Below, one piece after another: positions 38,333-46,678 of a DNA stretch of 50,805 bases; the first letter of the stretch is position 1; the number at the start of each line of letters is the position of its first letter. The notes beneath the pieces are model-generated. The model searched no databases, was not told where the DNA came from, and worked only from the letters and a program-made list of their open reading frames with translations. This stretch comes from a virus, in IMG/VR virus record IMGVR_UViG_3300007775_000003, positions 1 to 50,805 of that record. One strand, 5' to 3'. The position numbers and the translations under genes were made by a program.

Positions 38333-38566
38333 ATGCGCAGACACGGTGCGAAAAATGGCGGACAGGACATTAACGAAATAATGTTCTATCCGCCGAACAT
38401 TGTCTACATCCACGTGCGCGACCGCGTCCCAACGCACAATCGCCCCGTGAACGTGGTGCTGCCAGGTGGCCAGCGCGCCATCGCATACCGCAGCCAGGTC
38501 AACCACGTTTGGCTGCTACACGACAGATCGACGGTCGTGTGGCCGGTGTGGTGGTATGAGGACTAG
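38333..38566 (+). CDS. Small hypothetical protein after RNR
   Basis: 77 residues from ATG 38333. Strand-like NIVYIHVRDRVPTHNRPVNVVLPGGQRAIAYRSQVNHVWLLHD with a Trp-rich end (VVWPVWWYED). Weak ribosome site; stop lies 4 nt before the end of the convergent RHH gene. Unknown function. Confidence 0.5.
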   Translation: MRRHGAKNGGQDINEIMFYPPNIVYIHVRDRVPTHNRPVNVVLPGGQRAIAYRSQVNHVWLLHDRSTVVWPVWWYED

Positions 38567-38570
38567 GGGG

Positions 38571-38765
38571 CTAGGCGGTGGGCGCGCGGTGGTGTGCATC
38601 CGGTTGCTCGGTGCATCGTTGATCCTTTATAGCCATATGAACAATTTGAGCATTAAACGAGCGGTGATTTCGTTTCGCCTGTTCGTTCAGCCACTCATAG
38701 ATGCTTTCTGGAATCCGAACAGTTGTCGCCTTTAGTTTTTCGTCTGATACAACTTTTGCGGTCAT
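38571..38765 (-). CDS. Arc/MNT-type ribbon-helix-helix repressor
   Basis: 64 residues from ATG 38765 (AGGAG upstream), not the longer frame from 38819. LKATTVRIPESIYEWLNEQAKRNHRSFNAQIVHMA is an Arc-type ribbon-helix-helix. It faces away from the replication block, and its upstream region holds a perfect inverted repeat over the rightward promoter. Best read as the repressor of the recombination/replication operon. Confidence 0.8.
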   Translation of the reverse strand: MTAKVVSDEKLKATTVRIPESIYEWLNEQAKRNHRSFNAQIVHMAIKDQRCTEQPDAHHRAPTA

Positions 38766-38810
38766 GTTTTCTCCTGCGTTGATTTTGTAAGCAAATTCTA
38801 TGTGATTGCA

Positions 38811-38854
38811 TATTGACATCTATCTAACTATGTGCTATCATATCGATGTCAATA
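38811..38854. promoter_or_regulatory. 10-nt inverted repeat across the replication-operon promoter
   Basis: TATTGACATC (38811-38820) and GATGTCAATA (38845-38854). The left arm contains the -35 box and the -10 box lies between the arms. A likely binding site for the ribbon-helix-helix repressor. Confidence 0.75.
38813..38841 (+). promoter_or_regulatory. Sigma70 promoter for recombination/replication genes
   Basis: TTGACA (38813-38818), 17-nt spacer, TATCAT (38836-38841). Rightward; leads to 39087 and on to 45687. Confidence 0.8.
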
Positions 38855-38883
38855 CAATACCACATCGCAAAGAAGTTTGTCAA
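38854..38883 (-). promoter_or_regulatory. Divergent promoter for the RHH repressor
   Basis: TTGACA (38883-38878), 18-nt spacer, TATTGT (38859-38854), minus strand, so its transcript crosses the inverted repeat. A degenerate GAGTTTTGAAAA (38888-38899) and a hairpin (CCCGGCG 38908-38914 / CGCCGGG 38928-38934) lie upstream, echoing the 22.5- and 28.4-kb cassettes but with other spacing. Confidence 0.55.
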
Positions 38884-39086
38884 GTACGAGTTTTGAAAAA
38901 GCAACGCCCCGGCGCAACCGTCAAGCCCGCCGGGCCATCAAAGGGAGGTGATGCAGTCTCAACTAAAACGACAAGCGACCTCGGCAAAGGTCGCTCATTG
39001 GCACAGCAAATTATTTTTCAACTGTAGTCTACCACAATCAAACATGATTGTGTGTATGAATTTCGTATCAAATAGGAGCTTTCACA

Positions 39087-39782
39087 ATGACAATCTCTAA
39101 TGACCCGTTGGCCGCCGCGGTTGAATCTGCCGAGCGTGGTAGTTTCTTCTACGGACAAATTCAGGTGCAAGGCTCGTTTGTGAAGTTGCAGAAGGGCATT
39201 GGCAAATCCGCATGGATCGAAGGCCAAGACGACCTCAAAGATCGTCGCACTGAGATCACCTTTACGATCAACCCGCTTGATCAAACTGGATTCACGCAGT
39301 TGATTACCCGCTCCATGCTGGCCGAATCCGCCGAGTTTAGCAAAATCGTGTGGCCGTCGTTGCGGGATGCGTGCAGCGTGGCAAACCTGCCCGACATTGA
39401 TGGTAAGTTTGTCAAAACTGAATCCGTCAAATCTGGCCGCACTTGGAACGACCGGAAAACCGGCGAGCCACGCGAAGGCACTACCCTTAAATTTCATTCC
39501 ATCTATGACACTGAAGCGTTTTGTGTGGCTGGCTACGAAGCCGATGGCTATACGTCAAAGACGACCACAACCGAGGCTGACCCCGCTGGTGACATCGATA
39601 TGACACCCAACGCCGACAACCCTGAGCGCGAAGCCGCCAAGCAATTTTTGGTTGCGCTGGTCAAACAAGCCAATGGCAACAAAGATGCGCTTGGCACCAT
39701 GTTGGCGACCATGCCGATGATTACGAAGTATTTCTCGGTTGACGGCCCCGAAGTGGCGGAACTGATGAAGGTGGCCGCATGA
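39087..39782 (+). CDS. Probable DNA-metabolism protein before nuclease/recombinase
   Basis: 231 residues, AGGAG before ATG 39087. First gene of the recombination/replication unit. Pattern FFYGQIQVQGSFVKLQKGIG, then TEITFTINPLDQTGFTQLITR and GEPREGTTLKFHSIYDTEAF, is mixed alpha/beta; the C-terminal 60 residues are helical with a hydrophobic end. Could be a single-strand binding protein or annealase cofactor; no motif is decisive. Confidence 0.5.
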   Translation: MTISNDPLAAAVESAERGSFFYGQIQVQGSFVKLQKGIGKSAWIEGQDDLKDRRTEITFTINPLDQTGFTQLITRSMLAESAEFSKIVWPSLRDACSVANLPDIDGKFVKTESVKSGRTWNDRKTGEPREGTTLKFHSIYDTEAFCVAGYEADGYTSKTTTTEADPAGDIDMTPNADNPEREAAKQFLVALVKQANGNKDALGTMLATMPMITKYFSVDGPEVAELMKVAA

Positions 39783-39988
39783 CAATCAAACAGATGACCC
39801 CACTTACAGCGGAAACTATCTTTTTTGATTTTACTAAAATCAAAAAACTGCCAGACGATGAAGATGACCGATTCCTTACCGTTTTGGCCCGTCATCCTGA
39901 TATGCACTGTCTGCGCTTGAGTTTATGTTTTTCCGCCATGCTTGTCGACAACGAAGCCGCCGACACGTTGCGCTTTGATTTTGAGTAA
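39779..39988 (+). CDS. Small acidic protein
   Basis: 69 residues, start overlapping the previous stop. Alternating strand/acidic pattern (IFFDFTKIKKLPDDEDDRFLTVL, then MHCLRLSLCFSAMLVDN). Unknown family; co-translated with recombination genes. Confidence 0.5.
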   Translation: MTIKQMTPLTAETIFFDFTKIKKLPDDEDDRFLTVLARHPDMHCLRLSLCFSAMLVDNEAADTLRFDFE

Positions 39989-39993
39989 ATAAT

Positions 39994-40023
39994 ACAACCC
40001 GGCTGGGTGACTGGCCGGGTTGT
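39994..40023. other. 10-bp hairpin before ribosome site (leader hairpin on + strand)
   Basis: ACAACCCGGC (39994-40003) pairs with GCCGGGTTGT (40014-40023); GGAGG follows 8 nt later. No T tract. Same kind of placement as hairpins A, B and D. Confidence 0.7.
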
Positions 40024-40039
40024 GTCAATTGGAGGCGTG

Positions 40040-40783
40040 ATGATTAGGGCGATACTCGTTGACTCAAGAGAACCGACCTGGGTACAAAATTTACAGTTCG
40101 GTGGCGCTATGAAGCTAGTCACAGCACTAGACCACGGCGATGCGCTGATTACCACAGCAGCGGGCGATCTGGTCTGTGTGGAGCGCAAGACACCGACCGA
40201 CTTACTCGGCAGTATCAAAGATGGCCGTGTGTTTGCACAAGCCGCCGGGATGCGGGTACTAACACGATTTGCTTACCTAGTCGTGACTGGCATCCTAACC
40301 GACACAATGGCCGGGCTGGTGGTTGCAGACGACCGCCCGACCGGCTGGAAGTGGGCCAGCGTGCAAGGCGCGTTGTTGGAGGTGCAGGAGCTTGGTGTGC
40401 AGATTATCACATGCCGGAATGATGGCGAGTACGAAGGCACACTTTGCAGTTTGGCTAGCCGGGAGCGGAACCGTGAAAAAGTTCTTAAGCCGACAACACA
40501 CCCGCGCATCATGTCGCCCGGCGAGGTGTTGCTTTGCAGCTTGCCAGGCATCGGTTTTGAGCGTGCGCAGATTCTGCTGCGCGAATTTGAAAATCAACCC
40601 GCCGCGGCTTTGGCTTGGCTTACCTGGCATCGCTGGCCGATGGAGCAGCCAATCGCCGGAATTAGCACAGGCACAAAGACAAAAGTCCGCGAGGCGCTTG
40701 GTCTCGCGGATTGGGCAGTTATCGACGTTGTGAAAGACGAAGCATACAAGGAGCCGACAAATGGGCAAACCGATGAATCCTGA
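40040..40783 (+). CDS. ERCC4/XPF-type nuclease with helix-hairpin-helix end
   Basis: 247 residues from ATG 40040 (GGAGGCG upstream). [10 protein letters not shown] (about 4-13) and [18 protein letters not shown] (about 40-57) hold the ERK-type catalytic block of XPF/Mus81 nucleases. [20 protein letters not shown] (about 165-185) is a helix-hairpin-helix-like DNA-binding end. Cuts branched DNA; in phages such enzymes work with annealases in recombination. RecT-like gene lies two genes on. Confidence 0.8.
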   Translation: MIRAILVDSREPTWVQNLQFGGAMKLVTALDHGDALITTAAGDLVCVERKTPTDLLGSIKDGRVFAQAAGMRVLTRFAYLVVTGILTDTMAGLVVADDRPTGWKWASVQGALLEVQELGVQIITCRNDGEYEGTLCSLASRERNREKVLKPTTHPRIMSPGEVLLCSLPGIGFERAQILLREFENQPAAALAWLTWHRWPMEQPIAGISTGTKTKVREALGLADWAVIDVVKDEAYKEPTNGQTDES

Positions 40784-41306
40784 AAAGTTCTGGTCTAAAG
40801 TTGATAAATCAAATAGTTGTTGGCTATGGACTGGAGCAGTAGGAAAATCGGGTTACGGAGTCGTTGGGTATCAATATAAGAACTGGCTCGCGCATCGACT
40901 TGCGTGGTTTTTTGCTACGGAAAACATCCCTACTGATTTGTTTGTATGCCATGAATGCGACAACAAATTGTGTGTCAATCCAGATCATCTTTGGTTGGGC
41001 ACCCCTCAAGATAATAGTCGGGATATGGTAAACAAAGGACGGAGCGCCAAAGGTGAAATCAGTAGTGCTCGTTTACACCCTGAAAGTTTACTGAGGGGCG
41101 ATCATCATTGGTCTATCAGGCACCCTGAATGGACACGCAAAGGTACACAGCATCATAAGGCAAAGCTAACCGAAGCAACAGTCATTATGATCCGTCAACG
41201 TGTGAAATCTGGTGAAATCGTAAAATCAGTTGCACAAGAACTGAATTTACATATTTCATCAATTTACTTGATTGTCAATCGAAAAACCTGGACACATATA
41301 AAGTGA
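40761..41306 (+). CDS. HNH homing endonuclease inserted in recombination genes
   Basis: 181 residues. [21 protein letters not shown] (about 61-82) is the HNH core with zinc-type Cys/His; C-terminal NUMOD-like helix-turn-helix ([43 protein letters not shown]). AT-richer and differently biased than neighbours. Free-standing homing endonucleases move between phages. Overlaps the nuclease 3' end by 23 nt without breaking it. Confidence 0.85.
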   Translation: MGKPMNPEKFWSKVDKSNSCWLWTGAVGKSGYGVVGYQYKNWLAHRLAWFFATENIPTDLFVCHECDNKLCVNPDHLWLGTPQDNSRDMVNKGRSAKGEISSARLHPESLLRGDHHWSIRHPEWTRKGTQHHKAKLTEATVIMIRQRVKSGEIVKSVAQELNLHISSIYLIVNRKTWTHIK

Positions 41307-41317
41307 GGATGACAGAG

Positions 41318-42106
41318 ATGAGTACAGAAATTACACGACAACAGAGGTTAACACCAGATGTATGGGCAACAATCGAAAAGGTTGCTCCTACCATGCAAAA
41401 ATCACGCTTGTTTGGTGTTGCAACACAAGAACAAGCAGCGGCCATCATGCTAAAGGGCTACGAATTAGGATTGGGAATGGCTGCATCGTTTGAGTTCATC
41501 AACATTATCAGCGACAAGCCAGCGCTAACGCCGCGTGGAGCACTGGCTCTAATCATACAGTCGGGAGAATGTGAGGGGTTGAAAATTGACGACCAAACCG
41601 ACAAAGCAGGCGTCCCTACAGCCTGCTCAGTAACAATGAGACGGCGCGGCGGTATTGAGTATACGGCCACTTTTACCATGAAAGACGCCGAACGCGCCGA
41701 CTTGGTCAAAGCAGGTGGCGGTTGGGCTAAATACCCATCGAACATGATGAGATGGCGCGCAGTAGGATTTTGCGCCGATGTAGTATTCCCTGACATTACT
41801 GGCGGCATGAAACGCTCAGATGAATTTGGCGCAGACATCACACCAGAGGGCGATGTAATCGAGGGTCAATGGACGGTTGCGCCGATGGCATCGAACGGCA
41901 GCGCTAAGACGGCCACCCCGCCCGCCGATACGCCCGCCGTCATGCTCAACACCCTGATCAATCGCCACGGTGCCGACGCCGTGCTGGCAGCGTGTGGCAA
42001 TGTATTGCCTGACACTGTGGAGGGTATCGCGGCGCTGACTGAAAAACTCAAGATTGAAATCCTGCCATCATTGGATAATGTCGAGGAGGTCAACCCCAAC
42101 CCATGA
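41318..42106 (+). CDS. RecT-like single-strand annealing protein
   Basis: 262 residues from ATG 41318; GAGG 9 nt upstream supports it over earlier starts (41303, 41309). ATQEQAAAIMLKGYELGLGM, SDKPALTPRGALALI and TFTMKDAERADLVKAGGGWAKYP, then RAVGFCADVVFPDITGGM, match phage RecT-type annealases. Promotes strand annealing in recombination and repair. C-terminal 70 residues variable and acidic. Confidence 0.7.
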   Translation: MSTEITRQQRLTPDVWATIEKVAPTMQKSRLFGVATQEQAAAIMLKGYELGLGMAASFEFINIISDKPALTPRGALALIIQSGECEGLKIDDQTDKAGVPTACSVTMRRRGGIEYTATFTMKDAERADLVKAGGGWAKYPSNMMRWRAVGFCADVVFPDITGGMKRSDEFGADITPEGDVIEGQWTVAPMASNGSAKTATPPADTPAVMLNTLINRHGADAVLAACGNVLPDTVEGIAALTEKLKIEILPSLDNVEEVNPNP

Positions 42107-42696
42107 GTGAGATAAAATTGTTTGAAGTGCGCTACATCGGGCGGGCTAAAACCAGGCCCGATGGCTCACAGACGGCACTCGGCTGGTGCGGCAAATCGTG
42201 GTCCGTGGTCTTCCCAAAGCCGGTGCTGTATGACTGGTTCGGTGTGACCACACGGCCAGGCGAGGCCGGCAGCTTATACAACGTGTTAGGTGTCCCGGCA
42301 ACGGCCACAATGGACGATGTGAAGACCGCCTACCGCCGCATGGCGAAACAATGGCATCCTGACCGGTGCAAAGAGCCAGACGCCAAGCGGCAGTTTATCG
42401 CCATCCAGCGGGCTTATGAGGTGTTGGGCGGCAAGCGCCGCGCCAAGTACGATGCAGGGCTGGCATTGCAAGCTAGTTTGACCAGCACACGAGCCGCCCA
42501 GGTGGCCGAAAATGATTACGGTTATCGCTCGCCGCTGCGCTGTGGAAACATCCTGGTGCAAGGACAGCGCGACCGTGGCCGGTTTATTGTCGAGAAAATT
42601 CTGCAATGGGGCGATATTTTCAATAACCGCGGCCAAACATTGGTCGCCAGTTGGACATACGGACAGGACGCACCAACGGAGGAATGGACAACATGA
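42103..42696 (+). CDS. J-domain (DnaJ-like) protein
   Basis: 197 residues, start overlapping the previous stop. YNVLGVPATATMDDVKTAYRRMAKQWHPDRC (about 58-90) with the HPD motif at about 85-87 is a J domain that stimulates Hsp70. The N-terminal 55 residues and C-terminal 70 residues (LRCGNILVQGQRDRGRFIVE) are private. No DnaK-like gene here, so the host Hsp70 would be the partner. Lies between RecT-like and VWA genes. Confidence 0.85.
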   Translation: MSEIKLFEVRYIGRAKTRPDGSQTALGWCGKSWSVVFPKPVLYDWFGVTTRPGEAGSLYNVLGVPATATMDDVKTAYRRMAKQWHPDRCKEPDAKRQFIAIQRAYEVLGGKRRAKYDAGLALQASLTSTRAAQVAENDYGYRSPLRCGNILVQGQRDRGRFIVEKILQWGDIFNNRGQTLVASWTYGQDAPTEEWTT

Positions 42697-43268
42697 GGCA
42701 CACCCTAACACAGTATGCGGAGCCGGTCGCCGGAAGCTTGGCGGACGTGGCCCGCAACGCTCACACAAGCCTAGCGGAATCATTCATCAATGCGGATGCG
42801 ATCTGCATTGTGGACGTATCCGGCAGCATGGACGCCCGCGACGGACGCGACAATATGACCCGCTATGAAGTGGCTTGTGACGAACTGGCCGCGCTACAGC
42901 AGACCCTACCGGGCAAGATTGCGGTCTTAGCATTCAGTAATCAAACGGTCTTTTGCCCCAACGGCGTGCCCCTCAACATGGGTGGAAGCACCGACCTAGC
43001 CGGGGCGCTCACCTTCGCCAAAGTAGCCGACGTTCCCGACATGCGATTCATCGTCATCAGTGACGGTGAGCCAGACGACCAAAGCGCCGCCCTTCGTGTA
43101 GCCAAGAGATACACCCAGCGGATTGACGTGATTTATGTCGGCTCGGAGGTCTCGCCACGCGGGCGCGACTTTTTAACACAACTGGCAAAAGCCAGCGGCG
43201 GGCAGGCGGTGACGGCGGATCGGGTGACGGCGTTGAGCGATAAAGTGCAATTACTCCTAGCGGCATAG
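42693..43268 (+). CDS. VWA-domain protein
   Basis: 191 residues from ATG 42693 (overlap with previous stop, GGAGGA upstream). DVSGSMD (about 40-46) is a MIDAS DxSxS, with GSTDL (about 94-98) and ISDGEPDD (about 117) completing the VWA metal site. VWA proteins usually pair with AAA ATPases; here partners are a J protein and a primase-helicase. Function in replication or chaperoning unknown. Confidence 0.85.
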   Translation: MRHTLTQYAEPVAGSLADVARNAHTSLAESFINADAICIVDVSGSMDARDGRDNMTRYEVACDELAALQQTLPGKIAVLAFSNQTVFCPNGVPLNMGGSTDLAGALTFAKVADVPDMRFIVISDGEPDDQSAALRVAKRYTQRIDVIYVGSEVSPRGRDFLTQLAKASGGQAVTADRVTALSDKVQLLLAA

Positions 43269-43275
43269 GTGGATC

Positions 43276-45687
43276 ATGGCAGTTGACCCGCGGTTTTACG
43301 ATCTCGTTGCTCACCTGTGGCGCAATGGCGTCGCCGGGTATTATTGGACCCCGGATACTGACGAAGGCAAACTTTCCTTTTGGTTTCCGGCTGGCCGGCC
43401 CAAAGAAGTATCGTCGCTGTGGAAATCTATCAACGTCTATTTCGGCGTGCATCCGTCTAGCGTCGAGCGCGGCCACAGAGAGCGGGCGCTAATTGAGCAT
43501 ATCGCCGTGGTCAACTGCCTGTTTGCCGAGTTTGATTTGGCACCGGGGCAGACGCCCGAACACTTGCTACAGTCAATCATGCAGATTGATACACCGCCCA
43601 GCGTGGTTGTGTTTTCCGGCGGCGGCTATCATTGCTACTGGCTACTCGCACAGACCTACCACATTGACGACGACATTGCCCGCAAACGGATTATTGAGAT
43701 TCAGTACGCTTGGGCGGACTTCGTAGGCAGCGACGGCGCGGCTAAAGATTTGGCGCGGGTACTGCGCGTGCCAGGCACTTACAACCGCAAGCCTGAGTAC
43801 GGCCCCAAATTCCCACAGGTTGAAATTGTACGTTTCGATCTGGATGCCACCTATGAGCTTGACGAACTAGCCAGCCAGGTTGAAACAATCATCGAGCTAA
43901 ATCGAACTCGTAAAATTGCCGCCGCTAACGTTGATGTGGTGCCGGTCGATTTTGACGATCAAACCATACTAGAACGCATGTGGCAGAAAGACGCCGCGTC
44001 AGTCTCTCTATGGGGCGGCGATTTGTCTGCCTACAATGATGACCACAGCAGCGCAGATCTGGCGCTATGTAGCAAACTTGCGTTCTGGTTCGGGCGTGAT
44101 CCGGTACGCATTGATCGGGTGTTTCGCCGCTCGGCATTGTATCGGGACAAATGGCTACGCGAGGACTACCGCAACAATACCATTGATAAAGCAATAGCTG
44201 GCACTGTAAACACGTACACGGTTGGCAGCGCCAACCTCGGAGGCGCTGCCGACTTGGCGGCACAGGCAAACGGCCACAAAGGGGCGCAAACTACCGCGGG
44301 GGGTACAGTGCAGGGCAATACAGCAACACCTACCCCAACAAGCTATTTGTTAAATCAAGGCGCTCACGACGAGGGCAACGCTCAATGTGTTCACGAACGA
44401 TATCAAAGTCGTTTTTTGTATAGCGATTCGTTTGGCTGGATGCAATTTACCGGCACGCACTGGATGATCAGCCGCGCTGAATCAGTAGTTGAGCGGGCGA
44501 TTACCGAAACATTGATCGCCCGTATGCAGGAAGCCATTAGAGTTGATGTAAATAGATACGCCGGTTTGATTCGACAAACCGTGCCGAACAGCGCAAAGGT
44601 CAAAGGCGCAAAAGCTCAATTGAGCAGCCTGGTCAGCGTCAGTGAAGATCAATTCGATATTGAACCAGATTTTCTTAACTGCCCAAACGGTTTGGTCAAT
44701 CTGAAAACCGGCCAAATATCACCACACTCCCCCGCACAGCGGTTTATGCACTGTACAGCCGTGCCATACAACCCGAAAGCCGACCAAAGTTTTTGGGTTG
44801 ACTGGCTTACCGATGCCGTCGGCAGTGCGGATGTTGCATTTTGGCTGAAACTGGCTATTGGCTATTCGCTCACGGGTCACACACGGGAGGAAGTGCTTTT
44901 TTATCTCTTTGGGCCACCTCGCAGCGGCAAGGGGACATTCACAGAGACAATGTTGGCGTTACTGGGTTCTCCATTAGCAAAAGAAATTAACTTCGCTACA
45001 TTCACAGCGCAGCGCAGTGGCGACAGTCAGAATTTTGACCTTGCACCGCTCAAGCCTTGCCGGTTCCTGGCTGCCAGCGAGTCAAATACCTATGAGCGAT
45101 TCAACGAAGCGAAAGTAAAGGCGCTTACGGGTGGCAACGAAATCTATTGCGCCTATAAACACAAGACACACTTTAACTATCGACCTCAATTCAAAATATG
45201 GTTGTCATCGAATCAGCCGGTCAACGCAGACCCTGACGATGATGCCGCATGGGGGCGTATTCGGGTCGTTGAATTTCCACACTCTCACCAGGGGCAAGAG
45301 GACAAAGAATTAAAAGCCCGAATGCGTTCGCGAGAAGTGCTTGAAGGTGTTTTGGCCTGGGCTATCGAAGGCGCAAAATTTTGGAATCTCCTGGGCAAAA
45401 ACGGACTGCCCGAACTAGATGCGGGAGCGAAAACCAAACACGCCCAGCGATCTGAACTAGACAACGTGCAAGCATGGATTGATGAAAAGTGCGAGCTTGG
45501 CAGCCATCACTTCGCCGCCAACGCGTCGCTGTATCCTAATTATTCCGAATGGTGCAAGACCAACGGCGTGACCGCCAAACAACAGAAGGCGTTTTCGCAG
45601 AGCCTGAAACGAAAAGGCTTGCATGACAAGGTAGTCAAACTGCATGGAAAGACCGTGAGAGGCTATGAGGGCATCAAAGTTAACTAA
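43276..45687 (+). CDS. RepB-type primase / SF3 (D5-like) helicase
   Basis: 803 residues. N-terminal RepB-like primase: FAEFDLAPGQ, VVFSGGGYHCYWLL and RVLRVPGTYNRK (to about 180). C-terminal D5_N then SF3 helicase: FGPPRSGKGTF (Walker A, about 545-555), the KPCRFLAASESN region, and WLSSNQPVNADPDDDAAWGRIRV (sensor, about 640-665). Type used by P4-like phages and plasmids to open and prime their origin. An iteron cluster lies immediately downstream. Key replication protein here. Confidence 0.85.
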   Translation: MAVDPRFYDLVAHLWRNGVAGYYWTPDTDEGKLSFWFPAGRPKEVSSLWKSINVYFGVHPSSVERGHRERALIEHIAVVNCLFAEFDLAPGQTPEHLLQSIMQIDTPPSVVVFSGGGYHCYWLLAQTYHIDDDIARKRIIEIQYAWADFVGSDGAAKDLARVLRVPGTYNRKPEYGPKFPQVEIVRFDLDATYELDELASQVETIIELNRTRKIAAANVDVVPVDFDDQTILERMWQKDAASVSLWGGDLSAYNDDHSSADLALCSKLAFWFGRDPVRIDRVFRRSALYRDKWLREDYRNNTIDKAIAGTVNTYTVGSANLGGAADLAAQANGHKGAQTTAGGTVQGNTATPTPTSYLLNQGAHDEGNAQCVHERYQSRFLYSDSFGWMQFTGTHWMISRAESVVERAITETLIARMQEAIRVDVNRYAGLIRQTVPNSAKVKGAKAQLSSLVSVSEDQFDIEPDFLNCPNGLVNLKTGQISPHSPAQRFMHCTAVPYNPKADQSFWVDWLTDAVGSADVAFWLKLAIGYSLTGHTREEVLFYLFGPPRSGKGTFTETMLALLGSPLAKEINFATFTAQRSGDSQNFDLAPLKPCRFLAASESNTYERFNEAKVKALTGGNEIYCAYKHKTHFNYRPQFKIWLSSNQPVNADPDDDAAWGRIRVVEFPHSHQGQEDKELKARMRSREVLEGVLAWAIEGAKFWNLLGKNGLPELDAGAKTKHAQRSELDNVQAWIDEKCELGSHHFAANASLYPNYSEWCKTNGVTAKQQKAFSQSLKRKGLHDKVVKLHGKTVRGYEGIKVN

Positions 45688-45711
45688 TTTCAGAAATAAG
45701 TTGAAAACAGT

Positions 45712-45893
45712 GTAACTTTGCGTAACCTGTAACCAGAGGCCAAAATACACCTGTAGAACCGGTTACACGTAGTGTAACCGTAACTCGAAATAGTTACAGG
45801 TTACGCAAAGTTACGGCCATTTTACCTTATTTTCAATATTTAATCTCATATAGGAATATATTGAATTACACGTAACTATCTGTAACCTGTAAC
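45712..45893. other. Candidate replication origin: iterons with AT-rich core
   Basis: Three 22-nt units of form GTAAC-N5-GTAACCTGTAAC: 45712-45733, its exact inverted copy 45793-45814, and a third at 45872-45893. Between the first two is a further dyad GGTTACAC-gta-GTGTAACC. Between the second and third is an AT-rich stretch (about 45815-45871). Lies just after the primase-helicase. The rest of 45688-46072 holds no confident gene except a small frame before 46073. Confidence 0.8.
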
Positions 45894-45969
45894 TATAGGT
45901 GTAATTAGCATGTCTATACGAAAAAGCAACGAAAATAAGTCCTTACAATTTTCTTAACGGGGGGGATAT

Positions 45970-46076
45970 GTGAAAGTTCGACTAATTCCAGAAAATGCGC
46001 GGCGGCGGAACGACAGGCGGCGAAGTATGAGGTGTATCGGCTGACGGCGCAATGGTGGAGGATGGTGAGGCAATGA
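45970..46076 (+). pseudogene. Possible small gene split by frameshift
   Basis: From GTG 45970 the frame reads KVRLIPENA then turns Arg-rich; a second frame reads ERQAAKYEVYRLTAQWWRMVRQ and ends at TGA overlapping the next ATG (46073). A one-base change in the GCGGCGGCGG run would join them. Weak but coupled to the next gene. Confidence 0.35.
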
Positions 46077-46321
46077 ACAGAACCACACAGATACAGCCAG
46101 GTCAGACGCTAACAATCGTCTGCGAGGACAACGGTCTAAGTCGGGAATGCGAACGGTTGCGCGCTGAACTCGCCACCCCCGGCTACACCGTTCGCTGGAC
46201 CGGGCAATGCTGGCTTGCGCGCCACAGCGACAACCCGACCCTGAGTGCGGGGGCCATGACGCCAGAGGCGGCGGTCGCGGATCTGCGGATGGCGATGGAG
46301 GCGAAAAACGACGATAATTGA
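46073..46321 (+). CDS. Small hypothetical protein
   Basis: 82 residues from ATG 46073 (longer frame from 46052 not needed; GAGG upstream). QTLTIVCEDNGLSRECERLRAELATPGYTVRWTGQCWLARHSDNP then a helical acidic end (PEAAVADLRMAMEAKNDD). Unknown family. Confidence 0.55.
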   Translation: MNRTTQIQPGQTLTIVCEDNGLSRECERLRAELATPGYTVRWTGQCWLARHSDNPTLSAGAMTPEAAVADLRMAMEAKNDDN

Positions 46322-46338
46322 TAATTTTATATTCGTTA

Positions 46339-46367
46339 TTGATTTTTTTGTAAAGTTGGTGTAGACT
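46339..46367 (+). promoter_or_regulatory. Promoter of a monocistronic unit
   Basis: TTGATT (46339-46344), 17-nt spacer, TAGACT (46362-46367). 12 nt before the next start. Confidence 0.6.
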
Positions 46368-46379
46368 AGGCGGTGAGGG

Positions 46380-46601
46380 ATGGATGATCGACAGCCAGAC
46401 GCATTATTGCTGGCCATTCTGATGAGGTTGCGGGCCGAATGGCCCGAACTTATTGACCGATACGCCGAACCTGGCGGCTTCAAGATAATTATTCATGTCG
46501 CGGCAAAGCGAGAGCAGGCGCGCATCGAATGGCCACCGCCGATCAGCCAGGTAGAAGCAAAAAATAATCAAGGCGCGCAAAGCGAAAGCAGGGCGCATTG
46601 A
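46380..46601 (+). CDS. Small protein in its own transcription unit
   Basis: 73 residues. DDRQPDALLLAILMRLRAEWPELIDRYAEPGGFKIIIHV, then a basic region (AAKREQARIEW) and Gln/Glu-rich end. Own promoter at 46339 and terminator at 46591-46643. A short highly expressed unit between origin and late genes could be a regulator. Unknown family. Confidence 0.6.
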   Translation: MDDRQPDALLLAILMRLRAEWPELIDRYAEPGGFKIIIHVAAKREQARIEWPPPISQVEAKNNQGAQSESRAH

Positions 46602-46643
46602 TGTTGGGATTTTTCCAATGTCAGTGCGCCCTTTTCATTTTTC
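46591..46643 (+). terminator. Strong rightward terminator
   Basis: GGGCGCA (46591-46597) pairs with TGCGCCC (46625-46631), inner TTGG/CCAA also pair; followed by TTTTCATTTTT. Starts within the last codons of the 46380 gene. Confidence 0.75.
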
Positions 46644-46678
46644 GGACGGACCGCCGTGTGCAACCACGGCAGCCCTAA

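Noticed and set aside
38806-39027. 73-codon rightward ORF in the promoter region
   Set aside because: Begins upstream of the promoter -10 box and has no start with a usable ribosome site after it; GGGAGGTG abuts another frame's ATG too closely. Left as leader.
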